A stretch of 6,094 nucleotides of DNA, taken from NCBI GenBank assembly GCA_014729455.1, contig WJJW01000132.1:1-6094 (forward strand), written 5' to 3'. A model generated the notes under the pieces. The model saw nothing but the letters and a program-made list of their open reading frames with translations. It did not search any database and was not told where the DNA came from. Made by a program: the position numbers and the translations under genes. Of this stretch, positions 1 to 6,064 are shown piece after piece. The stretch's first letter is position 1. The number at the start of each line of letters is the position of its first letter. Origin of the DNA: Candidatus Eiseniibacteriota bacterium. GTDB taxonomy: Bacteria; Eisenbacteria; RBG-16-71-46; CAIMUX01; VGJL01.

Positions 1-401
1 CGATCGATCTCGACGACGAGAAGGAGCGGCCGGCCCCGGAACCGGCCTCCCCGTCCGCCGGGCCGAACCCGGAGCAGCCGCCCGCGCAGCCGACCGAGGA
101 GATCGCCGAGTCGCGGCCGGAGCCCGCGCGCACGGAGATCCCGCTCGCTCTGTCGGGGATGTCCCCGGAGCCGCCCGCACCGGCGAGGTCCGATCCGGAA
201 CCATCCACGTCGGCGGCGCCGGCGCCCGAATCGCCACGCATGGCGGAGCGGAGCCCCGCGTACCGGGAGGTTCCGATCCTCGTCGACCTCAATCCGGAGG
301 ATCTCCGCACCGGGGTCGTGCTGAAACTCCGGATCGCCGTGCGCAGCACCGAGGAAGCGGAGAGTCGCTCCACGAACGAGCGGATCGAGCGGGCCGCCTA
401 G
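1..401 (+). CDS. 3' end of an unrecognised Pro/Ala/Glu-rich protein (5' partial)
   Basis: The reading frame beginning at base 3 is open from the window edge to the TAG at 399-401, so this is the C-terminal ~132 residues of a longer protein. An internal ATG at 159 has no reason to be the start, because the same low-complexity composition continues upstream of it. About the first 90 visible residues are dominated by Pro, Ala, Glu and Ser and look like a disordered linker. They are followed by a compact, strand-like stretch (YREVPILVDLNPEDL, then VVLKLRIAV) and a short charged tail. I do not recognise the family. The layout of a disordered linker followed by a small folded tail could suit an interaction or anchoring module, but that is inference. 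The next gene has its own promoter 15 nt downstream, so this gene probably ends a separate transcription unit. No clear terminator hairpin lies between them. Confidence 0.7.
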   Translation, partial: IDLDDEKERPAPEPASPSAGPNPEQPPAQPTEEIAESRPEPARTEIPLALSGMSPEPPAPARSDPEPSTSAAPAPESPRMAERSPAYREVPILVDLNPEDLRTGVVLKLRIAVRSTEEAESRSTNERIERAA

Positions 402-415
402 CGGCGACGATTGCC

Positions 416-445
416 TTGACGCGCCCGGAGGCGGGTCCGTAGATT
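416..445 (+). promoter_or_regulatory. Sigma-70-like promoter for the TPR-trpA-uppP cluster
   Basis: TTGACG at 416-421 and TAGATT at 440-445 are separated by 18 nt. The -35 matches the consensus in five of six positions and the -10 has the key first T, the A and the last T. Transcription would start near 452, leaving about 34 nt before the ATG at 486. The element overlaps the in-frame TTG at 444 and would make the ATG at 453 essentially leaderless, so it argues for the downstream start. The same kind of element precedes the minus-strand phosphatase gene. The call rests on sequence match and position only. Confidence 0.6.
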
Positions 446-485
446 GCGCCCCATGGCGGTCTTTCCCCGATCGCCGTGGGGTGCC

Positions 486-1574
486 ATGCCTTCAGAAGAA
501 CACAATCTCAAACGCATCGAGGATCTCGAACGTCGCCTCCGTTCCCGCGAAGGGGACCGCGACCTCCTCTTGCAGCTCGTCCGCCTCTACCTCGAGGCGG
601 GACGCCCGAAGAACGCGGCGGCCCTGCTCGAGTCCCGCCTCCTCGCGGGGGAGAGCGGTTGGGAGATCGTCTGGCATTGCGCCGAGTCGTTCCGGCGGGC
701 GGGCGATCCGGAGCGCGGGCTGGAGGTCCTGGCCGCGCACGAGTCGGAAAACGCCGACCGCGCCGCCTTCTGGTCGCTCCGAGGTCGGATGTACGAGGAT
801 CTCGGAAACCTCGACACCGCCCGGCGCGATCACCAGCGCGCCGTCCAGATCGACCCCGAGGACCCCGAACTCCGCTACCGCCTCGGCGTGACGCTGATGA
901 AGGCGGGGCGGGACGAAGAGGCGATCGACAGCTTCGAGACCTGCGTGTCCGAAGACCCGCGGATGGTCAAGGCGCAGATCAACATCGGGTGCATCCTCGA
1001 CGCCGCCGGGGCGCGGGAGCGGGCGGTCCTCGCCTTCCAGAAGGCGATCGAGATGAACCCCGCCTCGGTCGAGAGCCATTGCAACCTCGGCGCTGCGTAC
1101 GGCGATCTGGGGCGCCGGAGAGAGGCGGTCGAGGAGTTCCAGCGCGCGATCGAGATCGATCCCGGTTGCGCCCTGGCGCACTTCAACCTCGGCGTGATCC
1201 ATCTCGAGGAGAAGCCCGAGGAGGCGCGGGTCAGCCTCCAACGGGCGATGGCTCTCGAACCCGAGAACAACGACATCCGCTACTACCTCGGGGTCCTCTA
1301 CTTCAAGAAGGGGATGTACGAGACGGCGGTCCGCCACCTGCACGTCTGCCTGGAGCGGGAACCCGACAGCCCGCGGATCCTCTACGTTCTCGGGATGGCG
1401 CTGAACAAGAGCGACCTCCCCGACGCGGCGATCGAAACGCTCACGCGGCTCTGCGAGCTGGAGCCGAAGAACGCCGATGCGCACTTCAATCTCGGCATCG
1501 CGCTCGACAAGAAAGGCCTCTACGACCAGGCGAAAGCGGCGTACCGGCAGGCCGATCGGCTGATGCAGGGTTGA
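486..1574 (+). CDS. Tetratricopeptide-repeat (TPR) protein, ten tandem repeats
   Basis: A 362-residue protein built almost wholly of TPR units. After a charged helical N-terminus of ~23 residues, 34-residue repeats tile in register from about residue 24 to the last residue: 24, 58, 92, 126, 160, 194, 228, 261, 295 and 329. Repeats 3-10 show the usual signature (for example HCNLGAAYGDLGRRREA, then AIEIDP). Repeat 2 is degenerate, and repeat 7 is one residue short where its helices turn (HLEEKPEEA). There is no signal peptide or membrane helix, so it should be cytoplasmic. TPR superhelices bind other proteins; the partner cannot be read from sequence. I chose the ATG at 486 because GTGGGG lies 4 nt upstream and the promoter's -10 covers the longer TTG start at 444; ATG 453 is also in frame. 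It is the first gene of a tight cluster with trpA and uppP. Confidence 0.88.
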   Translation: MPSEEHNLKRIEDLERRLRSREGDRDLLLQLVRLYLEAGRPKNAAALLESRLLAGESGWEIVWHCAESFRRAGDPERGLEVLAAHESENADRAAFWSLRGRMYEDLGNLDTARRDHQRAVQIDPEDPELRYRLGVTLMKAGRDEEAIDSFETCVSEDPRMVKAQINIGCILDAAGARERAVLAFQKAIEMNPASVESHCNLGAAYGDLGRRREAVEEFQRAIEIDPGCALAHFNLGVIHLEEKPEEARVSLQRAMALEPENNDIRYYLGVLYFKKGMYETAVRHLHVCLEREPDSPRILYVLGMALNKSDLPDAAIETLTRLCELEPKNADAHFNLGIALDKKGLYDQAKAAYRQADRLMQG

Positions 1575-1579
1575 ACGAC

Positions 1580-2383
1580 GTGGAGTCGCGACTGGAGGGA
1601 GCGATCCTGCAACGCCGGAAGAAGGGCGGACGCGCGCTCGTCCCGTTCCTGACGGCCGGATACCCCGATCGGGATCGGTTCCTGGCCGCCCTGGAGGCGG
1701 CCGCCCGCGCGGGCGCCGACGCGATCGAGATCGGGGTCCCCTTCTCGGATCCGCTCGCCGACGGCCCGACGATCCAGCGGACCTCGCAGCGCGCGCTCGA
1801 TCAAGGGATCACGCTGGAGCGGATCCTGGACCTCCTCGAGGAGCAACGCGACGCGATCGCTCCCCCGATCGTGCTGATGACCTACGCGAACCCGATTCTG
1901 CGGTTCGGCGCGGAGCGGTTCTGCGACCGGGCCGTCCGGGCCGGGATCGCCGGGATTCTCGTCTCCGATCTCCCCCCCGAGGAGCTTCCCGAGTTGGGGC
2001 GCCTCCTCTCCGACCGCGGAATCGACCGTGTCCTGCTCGTCGCGCCGACGACCCGACCCGAGCGCGCGGCCGCCCTCGCCCGCGCCGCCCGCGGCTTCCT
2101 CTATCTCGTCACCCGGACCGGCGTCACGGGCGCCGGCGGCTCCTTCTCGTCCCGCCTGGAGGAGCAGGTCCGGACGATCCGCTCGGCCGTTTCGCTTCCG
2201 ATCCTCGCCGGGTTCGGAATTCGCCGCCCGGAGGACGTCGACGCGCTGCGGGATCTCGTCGACGGGGTGGTCATCGGAGCCCGGCTCCTCGAGGCGATCG
2301 AAGGAGCCGGGGACCCGGCCGCCGTCGACCGGGCGGTCGGCGGGTTCCTCGGACCGATCCGCGAGGCGCTGGACCGCGGATGA
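1580..2383 (+). CDS. trpA: Tryptophan synthase alpha subunit
   Basis: TrpA splits indole-3-glycerol phosphate into indole and glyceraldehyde-3-phosphate and passes indole through a tunnel to TrpB, the last step of tryptophan synthesis in the cytoplasm. The 267-residue product is full length for this TIM-barrel family. The catalytic pair is present in the signature IEIGVPFSDPLADGP: Glu50 and Asp61, equivalent to E. coli Glu49 and Asp60. The mobile loop has TGVTGA, with Thr183 and Gly184, and the phosphate-binding GFGI follows at 211-214. The usual Ser after the late glycine (E. coli Ser235) is Ala234 here. I prefer GTG 1580 because AGGG at 1567-1570 sits 9 nt upstream. A TTG at 1571, overlapping the TPR stop as TTGA, would add three residues. 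The gene is coupled to uppP by a 4-nt ATGA overlap. trpB is not adjacent, which is unusual because trpB-trpA is the common order. Confidence 0.95.
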   Translation: MESRLEGAILQRRKKGGRALVPFLTAGYPDRDRFLAALEAAARAGADAIEIGVPFSDPLADGPTIQRTSQRALDQGITLERILDLLEEQRDAIAPPIVLMTYANPILRFGAERFCDRAVRAGIAGILVSDLPPEELPELGRLLSDRGIDRVLLVAPTTRPERAAALARAARGFLYLVTRTGVTGAGGSFSSRLEEQVRTIRSAVSLPILAGFGIRRPEDVDALRDLVDGVVIGARLLEAIEGAGDPAAVDRAVGGFLGPIREALDRG

Positions 2384-3174
2384 ACCTCCCCGCGATCCTG
2401 GCGCTCGCGGTGACCCAGGGTCTGACCGAGTTCCTGCCGATCTCCAGCAGCGGCCACCTCGTCCTGGCCAACCGCCTGCTCGGCGTGGAGGAGCCGGGTC
2501 TGCTGACCGAAGTGGTCTTGCACCTCGGCACGCTGGCCGCGGTCCTGGTCTACTTCCGGGGCGATCTGATCGACCTCGCCCGCGGATCGATCGGCTCTTT
2601 CCGCGATCCGGACGCATTGTCCTCGCGGGAGGCGCGACGGTTGCTGATCGCCCTCGCCGTCGGGACCGTGCCGGCGGTCCTCTTCGGTCTGCTCGGCGCC
2701 GATCGGATCGAGCCGCTCTACGAGGATCCCCGGCGCACGTCGTTTGCGCTGCTCTTCACCGCTCTGGTGCTGCTGACGACGCTGGCGATCCCGCGGGGCC
2801 GCTCCCGCGTCGGACCCGCGCGCGCCCTGGGGATCGGGATCGGCCAGGCCCTCGCTCTCATCCCGGGGGTCTCCCGGTCCGGGATGACGATCGCCGCCGG
2901 GTTGCACCTCCGCGTCGAGCGGCGGGAGGCGGCGCGCTTCTCTTTCCTGCTCTCGATTCCCGCGATTCTCGGCGCCGCGGTGCTCGAGATCGGCGGCGCG
3001 GTGGGCCGCGGCGATCCGGCGCCCGTGGCGCTCCTGGGTGTCGGGTTCCTCGTCGCGTTCGGCGTCGGGTACGGGGCGATCGCCCTCATGCTGCGGATCG
3101 TCTCGGGCGGGCGGTTCGGATGGTTCGGGATCTACTGCCTGCTGGTCGGACTGGCGGGGCTGCTCTGGCTTTGA
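2380..3174 (+). CDS. uppP: Undecaprenyl-diphosphatase (BacA/UppP family)
   Basis: This integral membrane phosphatase removes a phosphate from undecaprenyl pyrophosphate, regenerating the lipid carrier for peptidoglycan and other envelope polymers; extra activity in this family gives bacitracin resistance. The 264-residue product is close to the usual ~270. The N-terminal motif QGLTEFLPISSSGH gives the (E/Q)xxxE pair Gln13 and Glu17, plus Ser23 and His26. The second motif, PGVSRSG, supplies Arg166, equivalent to E. coli Arg174. Hydrophobic segments fill most of the rest, for example about 45-59, 88-106, 120-137, 183-200 and 215-264. The ATG lies inside the end of trpA (ATGA overlap). Only a weak GAGG, 13 nt upstream, is visible, so translation is probably coupled to trpA. 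Together with the 7 bases or fewer between the TPR gene and trpA, this puts it last in a three-gene transcription unit. Confidence 0.95.
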   Translation: MNLPAILALAVTQGLTEFLPISSSGHLVLANRLLGVEEPGLLTEVVLHLGTLAAVLVYFRGDLIDLARGSIGSFRDPDALSSREARRLLIALAVGTVPAVLFGLLGADRIEPLYEDPRRTSFALLFTALVLLTTLAIPRGRSRVGPARALGIGIGQALALIPGVSRSGMTIAAGLHLRVERREAARFSFLLSIPAILGAAVLEIGGAVGRGDPAPVALLGVGFLVAFGVGYGAIALMLRIVSGGRFGWFGIYCLLVGLAGLLWL

Positions 3175-3260
3175 CCGCAGGGGGGCGCTCCCCGGAGACT
3201 CCGGCGCAAGGCGTCTGCCCTCTGCGTCCGGATGCTCTCCGCGGCGGGCGGCACGGCTGT
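3175..3260. other. Intergenic stretch after uppP with small GC-rich hairpins
   Basis: I see no convincing gene here on either strand. Directly after the uppP stop, bases 3181-3193 can fold into a 5-bp hairpin (GGGGG/CTCCC-type with one G-U pair). Bases 3192-3204 form a perfect 5-bp stem, CCGGA/TCCGG, around GAC. The two overlap by two bases and cannot form fully together. Neither is followed by a T-run, so a role in termination or mRNA 3'-end protection is only possible. Confidence 0.35.
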
Positions 3261-3289
3261 CCCGCGTCCGGCGGCTCGGCCGGCGCGGG
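3261..3289. terminator. GC-rich hairpin between convergent transcription units
   Basis: CCCGCG at 3261-3266 pairs with CGCGGG at 3284-3289. Inside it, CCGGC at 3268-3272 pairs with GCCGG at 3279-3283. This gives 11 base pairs with one bulged T and a six-base loop. It lies 86 nt past the uppP stop on the plus strand and 6 nt past the stop of the minus-strand 20-codon ORF, so it could end transcription from both sides. There is no T-tract on either side, so it is not a classic intrinsic terminator. Confidence 0.4.
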
Positions 3290-3295
3290 CGCGTG

Positions 3296-3358
3296 TTAAC
3301 GCCTCAGCCACCAGAAGATGTCGAACAGGATCACGAGAATGATCAGTTCGAGCGACAT
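3296..3358 (-). CDS. Candidate 20-residue single-helix membrane microprotein
   Basis: On the minus strand an ATG (3356-3358) opens a 20-codon frame ending in TAA (3296-3298). It encodes MSLELIILVILFDIFWWLRR: one acidic residue near the start, an almost unbroken hydrophobic run with a single Asp13, two Trp, and a terminal Arg pair. That is the profile of a one-pass membrane peptide with a positively charged C-terminus. A run of six G (3369-3364) lies 5 nt before the ATG and could act as a Shine-Dalgarno-like site. A strong hairpin begins 6 nt after the stop. The frame is open further upstream without a better ATG, so a longer form from a rarer start codon is possible. It lies 166 nt downstream of the phosphatase gene on the same strand and could share its transcript. 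I recognise no family. A chance ORF of this length is not improbable, so this is a candidate only. Confidence 0.4.
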   Translation of the reverse strand: MSLELIILVILFDIFWWLRR

Positions 3359-3524
3359 CTCAACCCCCCAGAGCGGCGCGGAACGAAGCCGCGCGACGGC
3401 GATCCTCCGATCGGAACGCAACCGCCTCCCCGGCCCGTCCGCCTCCCCTCCCGGCGGTGGCTTCCGCTTCTCTTCTGTTATCGGTGTCGATCGTTCGGCA
3501 CTGAAGGAAGAACCGTTCCGCGGG
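3359..3524 (-). other. 3' untranslated/intergenic stretch after the phosphatase gene
   Basis: This lies between the phosphatase stop and the microprotein start. Read on the minus strand it is purine- and G-rich in the middle (around 3430-3480) and ends in the G-run before the microprotein ATG. I find no convincing promoter and no terminator with a T-tract, so read-through from the phosphatase gene into the small ORF is plausible. Plus-strand reading frames through here have low-complexity Arg/Ser/Pro composition and look like shadows. Confidence 0.4.
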
Positions 3525-5984
3525 TCACCCCGATTTCAGGATTAGGATCGTCGTATCGTCTTGGAGGTCTTCGGCTTCTCGGATCCTCTCCACGATCCGA
3601 TCGAGGAGCCGCTCGGCGGGGAGGTGTCGCAGGGTGCGGGCCATCTCCTCGAGATGGTCCTCCCGGATCGGGAAGCCGTTCGAGTACGGATCGGGAATCC
3701 CGTCGGTATAGCAGAGCATCAGATCGCCGGGGCGCAGGCGCACGACCCCGAGCGGGTAGGCCGCCTCCGGCTCGATCCCGAGAAGGAGTCCGGCCGCGTC
3801 GAGGTGATGCAGCGATCCGTCGAAGCGGACCAGCAACGGCGGCGGATGTCCCGCCCCGCTGTAGCGCAGCTCGCCGCGCTCCGGATCGAGGAGCGCGACG
3901 AAGAACGAGACGAACCGCTCCGGCCGCTCGATCTCGCAGAGGCGCCGGTTCATCGCCTCGAGGATCCGATCCGGCTCGACCCCGTCGCGCGCTTCCGCCC
4001 GGAAGAGCGCCTGCACGTTCGCCATCAGGATCGCCGCCGGGATCCCCTTCCCCGAGACGTCTCCGACCGCGACGAGGATCCGCCCCTGCGGCGTGCTCAC
4101 GTAGTCGTAGTAGTCCCCCCCGACCTCGTAGCAGGGGAGCATCGCGGCGGTGAGCTCGACACCCGGGATCGAGGGAGCGCTCTGCGGCAGGAGCTGGCGC
4201 TGAACGGTCTGGGCGACGATCAGCTCGCGCGCCAGCGCCTCCTTCGTCTCCAGCTCGCGATGGAACCGGGCGTTCTCCATCGCGAGCGAGGTCTGGCTGG
4301 CGAGCGAGTCGAGGATCTCCAGGTCGGAGACGCTGTACGGATCGCCGTCGAGCCGACCCCCGAGGACCGCGACGCCGAACCGGGACTCGCGAGTTCCGAT
4401 CGGCAGCAGGACCGCGGCGTCGAGCGCTTCCAGCGTCGTCTCCTCCTCCTCGGGCAGGTAGCCGTAGGGGACGGCGGCCTGGACCTCCTCGAGGAGCTTC
4501 GATCGCTCCCCGCGGTGGATCGGATCCCGCAGGAGCGAGCCGAGCCGCAGCCCTTCTGCCGCGCCGCGGGACAGGCCCCACGAGTAGTCGGCGGATCCGC
4601 TGGGCCGCCCGGCGGGGAAATAGGCTCCCTTCTCCACCCCGAGCACGTTGGCGATCGACTGCAGGCTCACCCTCACGATCTCCGTCTCGCTGGAGAGCTG
4701 CGGGAGATTCCGCGCGAACTCCTGCAACCTCCGGCGGGAGGCGAATCGCTCGGGGTAGATCGAGCGGTCGATGAAGTCGCCGATCCGCGAGCGGATCGGG
4801 CTGAAGAGAACGATCACGAAGAGGAACGCGAGGACGCTGATCAGCGTCTCGGACAGGTTGGTGACCGAATCGAGCAGAGCGCGCAGGAGAAAGTACGAGA
4901 GGAAGTAGACGAGGATCAGGGTCGCCGTGATCGAGGTGATGACCAGGGATCGCTTGACGATCCGTTCGATGTCGAAGACGCCGTGCTTGACGATCGCGTA
5001 GGCGAAGCCGGCGGGGACCAGCACGAGCGCCAGAACGGCGAGCCGGTCGACCGAGGTCGTGCGGCCGGGGAAGAGGGAGTAGTAGATCAGCACCGCCACG
5101 CTGGGGAGCACGCCCGCCGCGGTCCCCCAGAGCGCGACGCGGATCTTTCGTCGGATCGTGCGCGCCTTCGTCCGCTGGAACGCGCGGGCGAACAGGCCGA
5201 GCGAGGCCAGGAGCGAGGCGGCAAACAGGCCGACCGTCGAGATGGAGACCGCGCGCGACAGGATCCCGTCGATCGGGGCCGCGAACAGCTCGAGCGCATG
5301 CACCAGGTTCAGCGCGAACAGCACCAGCGCGGCGAGGTAGAGCAGATGCGGGAGCTTCGGCCGCTTCCTCAGGATCATCCGCTCGTAAGGGAAGAGCAGG
5401 AAGAAGTGCAGGAACAGCGCCGGGAGGAACGCGTTCAGCAGCATCTTGCCGATGTTGGCGGCGACGGCGAACGGCGTGGCGGGCGGGACGTGAGGGAAGA
5501 AGAGCAGCAGTGAGAACGCCGAGCAGATCAGGAAGAAGACGAAGGTCAGGGTGCTCGACCTTCGCATCCAGACCACGCTGCCGACGAACAACGCCAGCAA
5601 CGCTGCGGCCGCCCGCGCCAGTCCCCAGAGCACTTCCGTGCGCGGCGGCGCCTCGGGCACCAGCGCGATCCGCTCGATCGCGCCGTTGCGCCGGACGGTC
5701 AGTCGCATCGGTTCGCCCGGCGCTCCCCAGCGGAGAGCGATCGCGGGACCGATCCGCCGCGGGATCCGCTCCCCGTCGATGGCGATGATCCGGTCGCCGA
5801 CCCGTATGCCGGCGCGATCGGCGGGGCCGCCCTCGATGACGAGGCCGACCTCGTTCCCCTTCTCGCTCATCCCGAGGAACGGCGTCGATCCCAGACGGCT
5901 CGCCTCGACGATCACCGCCGCGGCCAGGGCGGTCACCCACAAGGCGGAGAAGAAACGGACGATCCGGAGCCTCGGAGCGTCCAC
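3525..5984 (-). CDS. Membrane PDZ-GAF-SpoIIE (PP2C-type) serine phosphatase
   Basis: An 819-residue sensor phosphatase. Order: TM helix (~9-28); PDZ domain (~34-111, with GGPADRAGIRVGDRIIAIDG); nine more TM helices between ~120 and 396; a GAF-like domain (~428-576); a helical linker ending ARELIVAQTVQRQLLPQ; and a SpoIIE/RsbU PP2C domain (~606-817). Metal-binding aspartates are visible in GGDYYDY (Asp624), VGDVSGKG (Asp642), YTDG (Asp761) and QDDTT (Asp809/810). With the N-terminus inside, ten helices put the PDZ outside and GAF-PP2C in the cytoplasm. KHGVFDIERIVKRSLV, between helices 8 and 9, resembles a loop seen in other multi-TM signalling proteins. Such phosphatases usually dephosphorylate a STAS-domain antagonist in partner switching. 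No such partner is in the window, so the substrate is unknown. I chose GTG 5984 because GGGGAGG sits 5 nt upstream; GTG 5990 overlaps that site and would add two residues. Confidence 0.93.
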   Translation of the reverse strand: MDAPRLRIVRFFSALWVTALAAAVIVEASRLGSTPFLGMSEKGNEVGLVIEGGPADRAGIRVGDRIIAIDGERIPRRIGPAIALRWGAPGEPMRLTVRRNGAIERIALVPEAPPRTEVLWGLARAAAALLALFVGSVVWMRRSSTLTFVFFLICSAFSLLLFFPHVPPATPFAVAANIGKMLLNAFLPALFLHFFLLFPYERMILRKRPKLPHLLYLAALVLFALNLVHALELFAAPIDGILSRAVSISTVGLFAASLLASLGLFARAFQRTKARTIRRKIRVALWGTAAGVLPSVAVLIYYSLFPGRTTSVDRLAVLALVLVPAGFAYAIVKHGVFDIERIVKRSLVITSITATLILVYFLSYFLLRALLDSVTNLSETLISVLAFLFVIVLFSPIRSRIGDFIDRSIYPERFASRRRLQEFARNLPQLSSETEIVRVSLQSIANVLGVEKGAYFPAGRPSGSADYSWGLSRGAAEGLRLGSLLRDPIHRGERSKLLEEVQAAVPYGYLPEEEETTLEALDAAVLLPIGTRESRFGVAVLGGRLDGDPYSVSDLEILDSLASQTSLAMENARFHRELETKEALARELIVAQTVQRQLLPQSAPSIPGVELTAAMLPCYEVGGDYYDYVSTPQGRILVAVGDVSGKGIPAAILMANVQALFRAEARDGVEPDRILEAMNRRLCEIERPERFVSFFVALLDPERGELRYSGAGHPPPLLVRFDGSLHHLDAAGLLLGIEPEAAYPLGVVRLRPGDLMLCYTDGIPDPYSNGFPIREDHLEEMARTLRHLPAERLLDRIVERIREAEDLQDDTTILILKSG

Positions 5985-5989
5985 GGGCA

Positions 5990-5996
5990 CCTCCCC
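5990..5996 (-). promoter_or_regulatory. Shine-Dalgarno site deciding the phosphatase start
   Basis: On the minus strand GGGGAGG ends at 5990, five bases before the GTG at 5984-5982. The alternative GTG at 5990-5988 begins on the last G of this site, which leaves no spacer, so the downstream GTG is the better start. Confidence 0.7.
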
Positions 5997-6023
5997 GTTG
6001 CGCGGTCCATCCGGCGCGATCCC

Positions 6024-6052
6024 AAGCTAGCCGGGGATGGTCCGCCTGTCAA
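6024..6052 (-). promoter_or_regulatory. Sigma-70-like promoter of the phosphatase gene
   Basis: On the minus strand a perfect -35 hexamer TTGACA (6052-6047) is followed after 17 nt by TAGCTT (6029-6024), which keeps the first TA and last T of the -10 consensus. Transcription would begin near 6017, giving a leader of about 33 nt containing the GGGGAGG site. Spacing, strand and distance to the start all fit a housekeeping promoter. Confidence 0.7.
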
Positions 6053-6064
6053 TCGACCAGCGAG

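Noticed and set aside
476..1570. Upstream extension of the trpA reading frame back to base 476
   Set aside because: The extension is Arg/Pro/Gly-rich, overlaps the well-supported TPR gene in another frame and has no relation to TrpA, whose conserved N-terminus begins near 1580.
486..1574. TPR gene as a DNA-level tandem repeat
   Set aside because: Similarity is between protein repeats. The nucleotide sequences of the units have diverged, so there is no DNA tandem array to annotate.
1520..2617. Long minus-strand frame opposite trpA and uppP
   Set aside because: Arg/Gly/Asp/Pro-rich antisense shadow. Both plus-strand genes are firmly identified by their motifs.
3318..3545. Plus-strand 75-codon frame in the intergenic region
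   Set aside because: It has no visible ribosome site and a Ser/Arg/Pro-rich composition, and it runs into the end of the phosphatase gene. The antisense hydrophobic ORF is the better candidate.
3561..5513. Long plus-strand open frame opposite the phosphatase gene
   Set aside because: It is a charged, Glu/Arg/Asp/Gln-rich antisense shadow of the phosphatase gene, as expected in GC-rich DNA. The minus strand shows clear domains and motifs.
3478..5940. Second long minus-strand frame overlapping the phosphatase gene
   Set aside because: Its product is low-complexity Arg/Ala/Gly/Pro with no domain. The PDZ, TM, GAF and PP2C motifs are all in the other frame.
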